A DNA stretch of 58,550 bases from Deltaproteobacteria bacterium. GTDB taxonomy: Bacteria; Desulfobacterota; Binatia; UBA12015. The DNA lies in NCBI GenBank assembly GCA_029262355.1, contig JAJCZO010000372.1, positions 1 through 58,550 on the forward strand, read 5' to 3'. Below, in pieces: positions 1 through 7,987 of the stretch. Position numbers and translations under genes: made by a program. The notes below the pieces were generated by a model. That model did no database searches. It saw only the letters and a list, made by a program, of their open reading frames with translations, and was not told where the DNA came from. The first letter of the stretch is position 1. Each line of letters begins with the position of its first letter.

Positions 1-126
1 TCGATGAGAGGGCGCTGGAGACGGAGTCACGGAGCGGACTGAGGCACCGACGTCGTCCCGAAAGGGGTCGGACAACAGCTACTCCCCGCATCCTACGGCC
101 ACCGCGCCAGCGTCCTACTCTACCCG

Positions 127-150
127 AAAACCCGCGCGGGAGGCGGGTTT
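127..150 (-). terminator. Intrinsic terminator behind the tRNA 3' end
   Basis: Read leftward, the sequence has perfect 8-bp arms AAACCCGC and GCGGGTTT around a 7-nt loop, and the descending arm runs into four T residues. It lies just past the tRNA acceptor end at 156-180 on the same strand, where a native tRNA terminator is expected. Confidence 0.7.
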
Positions 151-155
151 CCGAC

Positions 156-190
156 TGCCGGAGGTGGGACTTGAACCCACACCTTGGGTT
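156..190 (-). tRNA. 3' end of a tRNA gene (fragment; probable attachment site)
   Basis: On the minus strand a 5-bp T stem GTGGG/CCCAC encloses the loop TTCAAGT and is followed by the acceptor 3' strand CTCCGGC and discriminator A. A matching 5' acceptor strand GCCGGAG is not found in the next 100 bases, and no D or anticodon arm can be built, so this is not an intact gene. No CCA is encoded. A GCCGGAG acceptor suggests a leucine-type tRNA, which is inference. A tRNA 3' end that keeps its own terminator but lacks its 5' half is the usual form of the original segment displaced when an element integrates into a tRNA gene. Confidence 0.6.
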
Positions 191-500
191 GAAAAGACTA
201 CGTTTTCTCGGGGCCGAGTGTGTCAGGGTGTGTCCCGGTGGGTCATAGCCTGGCCCCCCGGGGGCCAGAGATTCTCGAGTTGCGCAGTGATCGCCGGGAC
301 CGTGCCCCTCGCTGAACTGGGCCGATGTATATGGATGCAGCCCGGCGACAAGCTTGTCGGTTCCGCTCGACGTTTCGTCCCCGCCGGCGGATCGGGCGAC
401 TGCCGCGGGCCGAACCGGTAATCGAGGGCTCCGTTGCTTGAAGGATTCCCTGCAATTCCGTGGCGGATGGGGCTGGTAGCCAGCACGGGGCTGAACCGCC
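190..500. repeat. Direct repeat copy A (about 300 bp)
   Basis: This stretch matches copy B (5368-5650) in the same orientation and order. Shared blocks are AAGACTACGTTT near the left edge, a GC palindrome around TGGCCCC..GGGGCCAGAGAT (A 251-272, B 5418-5438), a GTATATGG block (A about 326, B about 5494), and a GGCGGATGG..CTG.TAGCCA block (A about 463, B about 5616). Similarity by eye is about 70-80% in the blocks and weaker between them. Copy A abuts the tRNA 3' end; copy B does not. No convincing gene was found in it. It could be an element end, a remnant of an integrase 3' end, or a non-coding repeat family. Confidence 0.55.
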
Positions 501-503
501 CGG

Positions 504-2762
504 TCAGAAGAACACTTGGACCCCTCCCCGGACCGCGAACGGCATTCCGGCGGTGAACGTGAGGTCGTCGACCCCATTCGCCGCAACCATCTCCGTCGGG
601 CGACTCCCGACTTCTGGGCACGGCTGACCAGACGTCTCCTCGTTCCGTAGACACGTCGCCTCCGCGAACTGCGACTCGTTCCAACTCGTGTCGGTCACGT
701 TCAGGAACGCGAGCGACAGCTCTACGTTCTCCCAGCGATAGCGTAGGAGGATGTCGAAGAGAGTCCACCCTGGTGCGATGATGCTGGAGTCCTCGGTGGC
801 CGGGCGGTCGTGGAGGTGACGGAAGCGGAACGCGGCACCGAAGCCCTCGTAGTCGAACGTGAGTCCTCCGTTCATGTAGAGCGTCGGGGCGAGCGGAATC
901 GCGCCGCCGTCTTTGAGACGAGGCGATGCCCAGGCGAGGTCGTAGTCCAGATAGACCCAGTCGGCGAGTTGGTATCGGCCGTAGAAGTCGACGCCCCACC
1001 GTCGCGACGCGCCTGCCGGGACGAAGTTGCCGCCCGCGAGGTCGACCTCCGCGTCGACGTCGCCGCCGTCGCCGGAAAAGACCAGCTCGTCTTCGAGATC
1101 CAAGATCCACACGGCGGATGCGACGTCGAGACCTGGCAGCCACGTGCCGCGAAAGCCGGTCTCGCCGCCGACCGCGCGAACCAGCCCGTCACGCCCGGAG
1201 CGGACCACCGCTCGGGCGTCATTGGAGTGAAAGCCCGTACCGAAGTTGAAGTAGAGTTCGGTGTGCTCCTCCTCGAAGGGCGAGACGATCACGTTCAGCT
1301 TGGGGCTCACGATCCCGTCGGTCTGGCGACCCTCGAACTGAACTGGCTCAAAGTTCCGATCGGGAGCCTGCGACAGTAGCCGGTTCTCGACGTCGAAGAA
1401 GAAGAGATCTCCCCGCAATCCGAGCTGCGCCCGGATCCATCGGGCCGGAAAGAACTCCGCCTTCGCGAAGCCACCAACGGAGTATTCCTCCACCTTGGCC
1501 TGGTTCACGGTGAAGAAGCTGTTCCGACGTACCTGACGGTCGAGTGTCAGGCTCGGGAAGTCGCCCCGCGTGTAGACGCCGACCTGACCGACGTAGGGCA
1601 CGACGCCCGTCTCGCCCTCGTGCGAGTATGCCACCTGGCCGCCGTAGAGGAGGCGTTCGTCACGTTGGTAGATGCCGTCGCCCGAAATGTAGTTGGCCGA
1701 GGGATCGAGCGGTTCGCATCTGGGATCGTTCGGGGTCCAGTCTGCGCAGGTGTCGATGATCTCTCCCTCTGGCGGGGCGACGAATCGGAGCCCGGCGTCA
1801 CGAAAGAAGGTGAAGTTCGACCACAGGTCCATTGCGTAGTGCTGTCCCCAGACCTGGGCGTAGAGGCGGTCGGCTTCGGCGGGTTCGTAGGTGTACTGGA
1901 GATTCACGATCTCGCGGTTCGTGCGTCCGCCCTCCGTGGGGTCGAACGAGCCGAAGCGACCGATCTCACCGCCCTCGATCGCGCGCTGCGGTATCTGACC
2001 CGTGGCGTCCCAGTCGGCCGCGTAGACCTGGCCCGAGAGCGTGAGCTTGTGGTCGGCGCCGGGCTCCAGAGTGAGCTTCACGAGCCCGTTCGCGCGCCAG
2101 AAGTTCTGTGGCTCGTCGAACCAGGCATTCGTGTAGTAGCCCTCACCGGCTACGAGGAGCTTGCTCCAGCCGAGGTCGGTGGAGGCACCGAAGACGGCCC
2201 GCGCCGTGTCGAACGACCCTCCCTGTGTGAGGATGAAGTTCTCCTCGAACTCCTCCTTGGTCTTGAACGCGAGTGCTCCGGAGACTGCGAAGTCCCCGAA
2301 CTCGGCAAAGTACGGTCCCTTGAAAAGTCGGATGCCCTCGATGGTCTCGGGGATGAGGTAGTTCGAGTCGGCCCACCCCTGTCCGTGCGCCTGCGAGACG
2401 AGGTTCACCGGCATGCCGTCGGTGAGGAGCAGGAAGTCCGTTCCGTGGTCATTGTCGAAGCCTCGAATGAAGTACTGGAAAGCTTTGCCGCCTCCCTGGT
2501 GCTGGACGACCAGGAGCCCCGGCACGTTGTTCATGACCTCCTGTGTCGTGGAGTGCGGACGCAGGAGGTAGTCGCGCATGTTGATCTCGCTCGATGAAGC
2601 GGCCGTCAGGGGCTGTCGTGAAGCGGTGACCACGATCTCGTCGACGCCCTTCCGGCGGTCTGGCTGCCCATCGACTTCTCCGGGTCCGTGGGCCTCGGCG
2701 GGCACGTCCGCCAGGACCGCGCACGCGACGAGACCCACGACCCGCTTGAGCGAGCGGTTCAT
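504..2762 (-). CDS. TonB-dependent outer membrane receptor
   Basis: A 752-residue receptor that would import a ligand across the outer membrane using TonB energy. Residues 1-25 form a signal peptide. A TonB-box-like DEIVVTAS stretch at about 41-48 is followed by a plug domain (to about 165, with NNVPGLLV and IRGFD) and a long beta-barrel ending in the expected terminal Phe (GGVQVFF). Length is normal. A good ribosome site (GAAGGAG) precedes the ATG. It lies 105 bases behind a His-rich exported protein on the same strand, suggesting a shared transcript and a divalent metal ligand such as zinc or copper. The substrate is inference; siderophore or vitamin transport cannot be excluded. Confidence 0.9.
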   Translation of the reverse strand: MNRSLKRVVGLVACAVLADVPAEAHGPGEVDGQPDRRKGVDEIVVTASRQPLTAASSSEINMRDYLLRPHSTTQEVMNNVPGLLVVQHQGGGKAFQYFIRGFDNDHGTDFLLLTDGMPVNLVSQAHGQGWADSNYLIPETIEGIRLFKGPYFAEFGDFAVSGALAFKTKEEFEENFILTQGGSFDTARAVFGASTDLGWSKLLVAGEGYYTNAWFDEPQNFWRANGLVKLTLEPGADHKLTLSGQVYAADWDATGQIPQRAIEGGEIGRFGSFDPTEGGRTNREIVNLQYTYEPAEADRLYAQVWGQHYAMDLWSNFTFFRDAGLRFVAPPEGEIIDTCADWTPNDPRCEPLDPSANYISGDGIYQRDERLLYGGQVAYSHEGETGVVPYVGQVGVYTRGDFPSLTLDRQVRRNSFFTVNQAKVEEYSVGGFAKAEFFPARWIRAQLGLRGDLFFFDVENRLLSQAPDRNFEPVQFEGRQTDGIVSPKLNVIVSPFEEEHTELYFNFGTGFHSNDARAVVRSGRDGLVRAVGGETGFRGTWLPGLDVASAVWILDLEDELVFSGDGGDVDAEVDLAGGNFVPAGASRRWGVDFYGRYQLADWVYLDYDLAWASPRLKDGGAIPLAPTLYMNGGLTFDYEGFGAAFRFRHLHDRPATEDSSIIAPGWTLFDILLRYRWENVELSLAFLNVTDTSWNESQFAEATCLRNEETSGQPCPEVGSRPTEMVAANGVDDLTFTAGMPFAVRGGVQVFF

Positions 2763-2867
2763 GGGAGGATCTCCTTCGGTTACTGAGCCCGCCGTAGCCC
2801 GCGTGAGTAGCGTCGAGGTGGGGCAGCGTGCTCGTCTCGAATCTGCGAGTAGTGAGCGAAATCAGAT

Positions 2868-3386
2868 TCAGATGATCGAAGGAGGTGGTCCTCGCGCGCA
2901 CGGGGCGGTTGCGCTTTCGAGCTTCGGGTCGAGCGCGACAGCCGGAGCGACCGATGTCGTCGTGAGCCTGGCCTGCGGGCGAATCGGCCCCGGCTTCAGG
3001 CTTCGTTGGTAGGGGTCGTAGGTGTGGTGGTGGCCGAAGGCTTCTGCACTCGCGAGGAACGGGCCGTCGCTCGGAGAACGCTGCTCCGAAGCAGTCGCGT
3101 GCGCTTGACCGTGGTGTCCGGTGTAGACGGCCCGCGAGGACGACTCATGGGCCTCGTTGTGGTGATGGAGCCCCGTAGTCGCCTGAGGTGAGCCAGGATG
3201 ATCGTGCGCGGTGTCCGGCGCGAGATGGACGTGACCGTGGTCTCCGCCTGCGTGATGGTGGACTTCCACCGCGACCCGGGGTGCCACAACGCCCGCGAGC
3301 AGCAGCGCGCAGAGCAGGGTTCCTTTGAGGCGCGTTCTCGCAGTCCCGCGCACGGCGTAGGGGCTCACGGCGGACAACCTATCCAA
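2868..3386 (-). CDS. His-rich exported protein, probable metal binding
   Basis: A 172-residue protein with a hydrophobic export segment at about 22-40 (TLLCALLLAGVVAPRVA) followed by clustered histidines: HHH, HGHVH, HDH, HHH, HH and HHH. The rest has little predicted structure. Such proteins bind Zn, Cu or Ni in the periplasm or serve as metal buffers. It directly precedes the TonB receptor gene on the same strand, a layout known for metal uptake loci. No Fur- or Zur-like operator was recognised upstream. An internal start is possible because the first 20 residues are arginine-rich and not typical of a signal peptide. Confidence 0.6.
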   Translation of the reverse strand: MDRLSAVSPYAVRGTARTRLKGTLLCALLLAGVVAPRVAVEVHHHAGGDHGHVHLAPDTAHDHPGSPQATTGLHHHNEAHESSSRAVYTGHHGQAHATASEQRSPSDGPFLASAEAFGHHHTYDPYQRSLKPGPIRPQARLTTTSVAPAVALDPKLESATAPCARGPPPSII

Positions 3387-3437
3387 CGGCCGCGTCGTGG
3401 TCGAGTTGTGTGTTCTCAGAACCCCTCCGCGACACGA

Positions 3438-3810
3438 TCACGCCGCCTCCGCCCACGCGTACCGATGCTGGAGGCCACCGACACGCGGCAAGGAGATGAC
3501 TTGGGCAGAAGCGGAGGGGCGCGGCCCCAGCTGTCGCCCAGACGGAGCGTCTCGCGTGCGCGTATGGACGCGGTCCTCGTTGTAGGAGCCCACGTACGTA
3601 GAGAGCAGGCGCTTCAGATGTTGCTCATCGAGCACGACGACATGATCGACTAGCTCGCGGCGGCACGTCCCCACCCATCGCTCCGCGTACGCGTTCTGCC
3701 ACGGGCAGCGGTAGGCCGTGCGAATCGGCTCGGTGCCGAGAGCCTGGATCGCCGCATCGACGCGAGCAACGAAGATCGCGTCTCGATCCGCCCGGCGACG
3801 GTCTCGTACA
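3438..3810 (-). pseudogene. C-terminal remnant of a DDE (rve-type) transposase
   Basis: About 123 residues read as the end of an integrase-core transposase. ADRDAIF carries the second catalytic Asp, PWQNAYAERWVG carries the catalytic Glu, and RELVDHVVVL...YNEDRVH and LPRVGGLQHRY are family blocks. The first catalytic Asp and the whole N-terminal helix-turn-helix half are missing; upstream of about 3810 the frame turns into unrelated Arg-rich sequence. A full transposase of this kind is about 330-370 residues, so roughly two thirds is lost. No terminal inverted repeats were identified. It marks past insertion-sequence activity inside the segment bounded by repeats A and B. Confidence 0.75.
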
Positions 3811-3956
3811 CGACGCCGACGGCGGCCCTCGCTCGCGTCTGACCTCCGGTCTGCCCGCATCCCCCTATCGCTCCGCCAAGGAGTAGGAGCCGCTCCTTGC
3901 CCACGCTTTCCTCTGGCTGGATTTCGAAGCCCGGGCTGGTCTATCTTCGCCCGACC

Positions 3957-5321
3957 ATGCCTGCGGCGCCCGCCGATCCTGTGACACGGTACGTGAAGAC
4001 CGGCGATGTCCACATCGCCTATCAGGTGGTCGGCGACGGGCCGATCGATGTCGTTCTGGTCCCGGGGTTCACCAGCAACCTGGAGGTCATGTGGGAAGGC
4101 GCCGCCGCCTCTGGCTGGCTCAGGCGATTGACCTCGTCGTTTCGGCTGATCCTGCTCGACAAGCGCGGGACGGGGCTATCCGATCGGGTGCCGAACGATG
4201 CGTTGCCGACTCTCGAGCAACGGATGGACGACGTGCGGGTGGTAATGGATGCGGCCGGCTCCGAGCGAGCCGCGTTGCTGGGCTTCTGGGAGGGCGGGCC
4301 CATGTGCATCCTGTTCGCGGCGACCTATCCAGAGCGCACGCGGGCGCTCATGCTCTACGGGACGCCGGTTCGGTTCCGCCGTGCCGACGACTACCCGTGG
4401 GCGCCGAGTGACAGGCAGAGCTTGGAGTTCCAGGAGACGGTCCACGAGTACTGGGGGCAGGGCCTCGTGTACGGGGCGCTGGCCCCCCACCAGAGCGGGG
4501 AGAAGCGGGTCCGCGAAGCTCTCGGGCGGCTCGAACGCTTGAGCGCTAGCCCAGGCGCGGTGATCGCGCTGTCCAGGATGAACCTCGACATCGATGTCCG
4601 CGAGGTCCTGACCACAGTCCGCGTACCGACGCTCGTGCTGAACCGGCGTGAGGATCCGGTGCAACCGGTCGAAGCGGCGCGCTACTTAGCCGAGCGAATC
4701 CCCGGAGCCCGGCTCGCACTGCTGGAGGGCAATGCGCACCTCCCGTGGATAGGCGACAGTGACGCCCTGGTCGACGAGATCCAGACCTTTCTCACCGGCG
4801 CTCGGGAGGACTCGGTCGACAACCGGATCCTCGCGACCGTTCTCTTCGTCGACATTGTTGGCTCGACCGAGCGGGCGGCCGAGATCGGCGACAGCCGGTG
4901 GCGGGACCTTCGGGAGAGTTTCTACATCTCGGCGCAACGCAGCCTGCGCCGCTTTCGCGGCGTCCAGGTCGACACTGCCGGCGACGGCTTTCTCGCCCGC
5001 TTTGATGGCCCCGCCCGTGGCATCCGCTGCGCCGAAGAGATGCGCCGGGGGAGCAGGGAGCTGGGGCTCGAGATCCGCGCCGGCCTGCACACCGGTGAGT
5101 GCGAAATCCGTGGGGAGGACCTCGCAGGCATTGCCGTACACATCGGTGCCCGGGTTGCGACGCTCGCGGATCCGGGTGCGGTCCTCGTCTCGAGCACCGT
5201 AAAGGACCTCGTCGCCGGATCCGGGATCGAGTTCGTGGACCTTGGCGAGCAGGCGCTGAAAGGCGTCCCGAGCGTCTGGCGGATCTATGAGGTCGCAGGC
5301 CGCGAGACGATCGCGCCCTGA
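3957..5321 (+). CDS. Inactive alpha/beta-hydrolase fused to class III adenylate/guanylate cyclase
   Basis: The 454-residue protein has an alpha/beta-hydrolase domain (about 10-280) followed by a class III nucleotide cyclase domain (about 290-445). The cyclase keeps both metal Asp residues (D299 in FVDIVGST, D343 in DTAGDGF), so cAMP or cGMP synthesis is plausible. The hydrolase has the acid (D233) and histidine (H261) candidates, but the nucleophile elbow reads GFWEGGP: residue 111 is Trp where the family has Ser (G-x-S-E-G-G). TGG differs from TCG by one base. The hydrolase half may therefore be a binding or sensor domain. Start chosen at 3957 because the fold begins there; an in-frame ATG at 3897 would add 20 unrelated residues. 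Confidence 0.88.
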   Translation: MPAAPADPVTRYVKTGDVHIAYQVVGDGPIDVVLVPGFTSNLEVMWEGAAASGWLRRLTSSFRLILLDKRGTGLSDRVPNDALPTLEQRMDDVRVVMDAAGSERAALLGFWEGGPMCILFAATYPERTRALMLYGTPVRFRRADDYPWAPSDRQSLEFQETVHEYWGQGLVYGALAPHQSGEKRVREALGRLERLSASPGAVIALSRMNLDIDVREVLTTVRVPTLVLNRREDPVQPVEAARYLAERIPGARLALLEGNAHLPWIGDSDALVDEIQTFLTGAREDSVDNRILATVLFVDIVGSTERAAEIGDSRWRDLRESFYISAQRSLRRFRGVQVDTAGDGFLARFDGPARGIRCAEEMRRGSRELGLEIRAGLHTGECEIRGEDLAGIAVHIGARVATLADPGAVLVSSTVKDLVAGSGIEFVDLGEQALKGVPSVWRIYEVAGRETIAP

Positions 5322-5350
5322 ACGTTTCTGACGATGCACGCCGTGAATCA

Positions 5351-5367
5351 CTCCGGATTCTCCGGAG
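5351..5367. terminator. Short hairpin after the hydrolase-cyclase gene
   Basis: Perfect 6-bp arms CTCCGG and CCGGAG surround a 5-base loop, 30 bases past the stop codon at 5321. There is no T-run, so a terminator role is only possible. It ends immediately before repeat copy B. Confidence 0.3.
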
Positions 5368-5650
5368 CCAAAGACTACGTTTCCTGGGGGCCTAGCGTGT
5401 CTCAGCGTGCCACCGACTGGCCCCGGGGGCCAGAGATCTTCGCCGAGCCGCCTGACCGATGCTTCGCGCCCGCCGTCTGCTCGGCCGACGGGCGTGTATA
5501 TGGGGATGTACACCGGCGGTAGGCGTGCTTTTGATTCAGTGGATCGGCGGGCAGATTCAGGAGGAGCCGGGGGACCGAGGTGTCCGCCGATCGGAAAATC
5601 GTCTGCAAGGGCACGGCGGATGGAGCTGATAGCCAATACGGGAATGTTGA
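5368..5650. repeat. Direct repeat copy B (about 280 bp)
   Basis: Second copy of the sequence at 190-500, in the same orientation with the same order of blocks. The match begins sharply at AAGACTACGTTTCC, right after the small hairpin at 5351-5367; the tRNA 3' sequence beside copy A is absent here. With copy A it brackets about 4.9 kb carrying the TonB locus, the transposase remnant and the hydrolase-cyclase. The remaining 5651-5860 holds no gene I can support and must contain the promoter of the arginine-catabolism operon. Confidence 0.55.
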
Positions 5651-5860
5651 TCTACGCCCACCACGAGGCCGCATGAGGACGTGGCCGAGTTTTCGGACAG
5701 GACGAGGTGCGCACCTCTCTCGCTTCTTCCCTTCTTTGCCCGCGGCGCGTCAAGACGGGGCGACACACATCGCGATCGGCGAGTGAGCAAGATCACAGGC
5801 GCAACTTTATCGCGGCTGCACCTTACGACAGGCCGGCAATTGGACGATAATGGACCCGAT

Positions 5861-7987
5861 ATGGCGACCGGCGGGTCCTTCCTACTTTGTCCTCCCCGCT
5901 TCTACGGCGTCGAGTACGTCATCAACCCGTGGATGGAGGGGAACGTCGGGCGAGTCGATCCCAACCGGGCGGCCGCCCAATGGGCAGACCTTCGTCGCCA
6001 GCTCGAGGCGCGGGCCTCGGTCGAGCTCCTCGAGCCGCAGGCGGGGCTGCCAGACATGCCTTTCGTTGCCAACGCTGGCCTCGTCCTCGGCGACGTTTTC
6101 GTGCCGGCGCGGTTCCGGTTTGCCGAGAGGAAGGGCGAGGAGGATCATTTCCTGGCGTGGGCGCAGCGCGCCAGCCTGGCGGTCGTCGAGCCGCCGCCCG
6201 GTGCCTCGTTCGAAGGGGAGGGCGACGCGCTCTTCCAGCCGGGGGAGGTCTTGCTGTGGGCGGGATACGGCGTGCGTTCGTCGCTCCATGCGTATCCGGC
6301 GATCGGCGACGCCCTCGACGTCGAGATCGTGCCGCTGCATCTAATCGACGAGCGCTTCTACCACCTCGACACCTGTTTCTGCCCGCTTCCCGGTGGCGGC
6401 GTCGTGTACTACCCCGACGCGTTCGACCGCGACTCGCAGGATCGAATTCGTCGGCGCGTACCGGCGGACAAGCGCATCGAGGTCTCGAAAGAAGACGCCC
6501 GCGGTTTCGCGTGCAACGCGATCGTCGCGGCAGGCGCGTACATCGCGAACCACATCGGCCCGGAGCTGCGGGCACGTCTGGCTCGCTGTGGGTTCGAAGC
6601 GATCGTATGCCCCCTCGACGAGTTCATGCTGGCGGGCGGCGCGGCGAAGTGTCTTGTCCTCCACACGGATCGCCCCAAGCCCCAGCGTATCGGCGAAGTA
6701 CCGCCTTCGAGCATACGGGAGCGCGTCGTCGAGCTCGTCGGTCACCTTCTCGACTCCGGGTTGATGACCCAGGTGCTCGATTGCATCGATGACGGCGGGG
6801 GGAGCTTCGAGATCGAAGACTTTCGCGCCGGGCTCCGACACGACCAGGATTCCGTTGCGCGTGTGCGCGTTGTCGCACCGGCGGCCGAGCGCCTCGGAGA
6901 GATCCTCGAGCGCCTGATCCACATGGGCGTGCGCGTCGTCGACGACGGCAACGTCGAGCGTGAGGCGCGCCTCGCGCCCGCACCAACCCCCGGAGTTGCT
7001 CCGGACGATTTCTACGCCACCACGATCTTCCCCACCGACGTGCGCGTCGCAGGCTCGTGGCTACGGGCGGAAGAGCAACGGATGGATGCAGTGCTCGTCG
7101 TGTACGACAACAACGGGTCGAGCGCAGTGCGCTGTCGCTTGATGCGCGACCTCGATGAGGGAGACCTGGTCGTCTGCGGAGTCGAGGGTGTCCGAACCCA
7201 TCCTGTGCGTTCCTCGCCCGCACGGGACGACTCGTTTGCCTTCATGACCGCCGGGGTCTCGAGCGAGCGGCGGGTGGAGCTCGTCGTCGAGCGGATCGCC
7301 TGGGAGATGGAGCGGATCCGGGCGCGCGGCGGACGGGTCGTCGTCGTGGCGGGGCCCGTCGTGATCCACACCGGGGGCGCGCGGTACCTCGCTCGTCTGG
7401 TCCGGCGCGGCTACGTGCAGGCGATCCTGGGCGGAAACGGGCTTGCGGTGCACGATGTCGAGGTCTCGCTTTTCGGGACGTCTCTCGGGGTCGATTTGGA
7501 GCGTGGCGCCGGCGTTCGCGGCGGCCACCGACACCACCTTCGCGCGATCAACCTCGTTCGTGCGCACGGCAGCATCGCGGGCGCCGTGAAGGCGGGAGTG
7601 ATCCAGAGCGGAATCTTCTATGAGTGCGTTCGAAACGACGTCCCGTTCGCGCTCGCGGGGTCGATTCGCGATGACGGCCCGTTGCCCGAGACGCTGATGG
7701 ACCTGTGCGAGGCGCAGGCCGAGTACGCAAGGTTGGCCCGCGACGCGGACATGATCCTCATGCTCTCGTCGATGCTGCACTCGATCGGCACCGGGAACAT
7801 GACGCCGGCCGGGGTGCGCCTCATTTGCGTCGACATCTCGCCCGCGGTCGTGACGAAGCTCGCCGACCGGGGATCGGTCGAGTCCACGGGCATCGTTACC
7901 GACGTTGGTCTGTTCCTGACGTTGCTCGACAAGAGCCTCAGCGGAGGTGAGATCGTCGAAGCCGAAGACGGAGGATCGACGTGCTGA
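5861..7987 (+). CDS. argZ: Bifunctional arginine dihydrolase / ornithine cyclodeaminase (AgrE/ArgZ type)
   Basis: The 708-residue enzyme would convert arginine to ornithine, CO2 and ammonia in its N-terminal amidinotransferase-fold domain, and ornithine to proline in its C-terminal LOR/SDH-type domain (about 280-700, NAD-binding). Cyanobacterial AgrE/ArgZ is about 700 residues. Counting from the ATG at 5861, the catalytic set falls at N22 (INPWM), N71 (FVANAG), H168 (FYHLD) and C264 (GGAAKC), the positions I recall for Synechocystis ArgZ; this supports the start over an upstream in-frame ATG at 5681. The stop overlaps the GTG start of the proline-oxidising gene, so the product, proline, passes to the next enzyme. 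Confidence 0.85.
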   Translation: MATGGSFLLCPPRFYGVEYVINPWMEGNVGRVDPNRAAAQWADLRRQLEARASVELLEPQAGLPDMPFVANAGLVLGDVFVPARFRFAERKGEEDHFLAWAQRASLAVVEPPPGASFEGEGDALFQPGEVLLWAGYGVRSSLHAYPAIGDALDVEIVPLHLIDERFYHLDTCFCPLPGGGVVYYPDAFDRDSQDRIRRRVPADKRIEVSKEDARGFACNAIVAAGAYIANHIGPELRARLARCGFEAIVCPLDEFMLAGGAAKCLVLHTDRPKPQRIGEVPPSSIRERVVELVGHLLDSGLMTQVLDCIDDGGGSFEIEDFRAGLRHDQDSVARVRVVAPAAERLGEILERLIHMGVRVVDDGNVEREARLAPAPTPGVAPDDFYATTIFPTDVRVAGSWLRAEEQRMDAVLVVYDNNGSSAVRCRLMRDLDEGDLVVCGVEGVRTHPVRSSPARDDSFAFMTAGVSSERRVELVVERIAWEMERIRARGGRVVVVAGPVVIHTGGARYLARLVRRGYVQAILGGNGLAVHDVEVSLFGTSLGVDLERGAGVRGGHRHHLRAINLVRAHGSIAGAVKAGVIQSGIFYECVRNDVPFALAGSIRDDGPLPETLMDLCEAQAEYARLARDADMILMLSSMLHSIGTGNMTPAGVRLICVDISPAVVTKLADRGSVESTGIVTDVGLFLTLLDKSLSGGEIVEAEDGGSTC

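Noticed and set aside
156-260. A complete tRNA or tmRNA at the left edge
   Set aside because: The T arm and acceptor strand are good, but no matching 5' acceptor strand, D arm or anticodon arm is found; the next 100 bases belong to the repeated sequence. tmRNA also fails, since no tag frame or paired start is seen.
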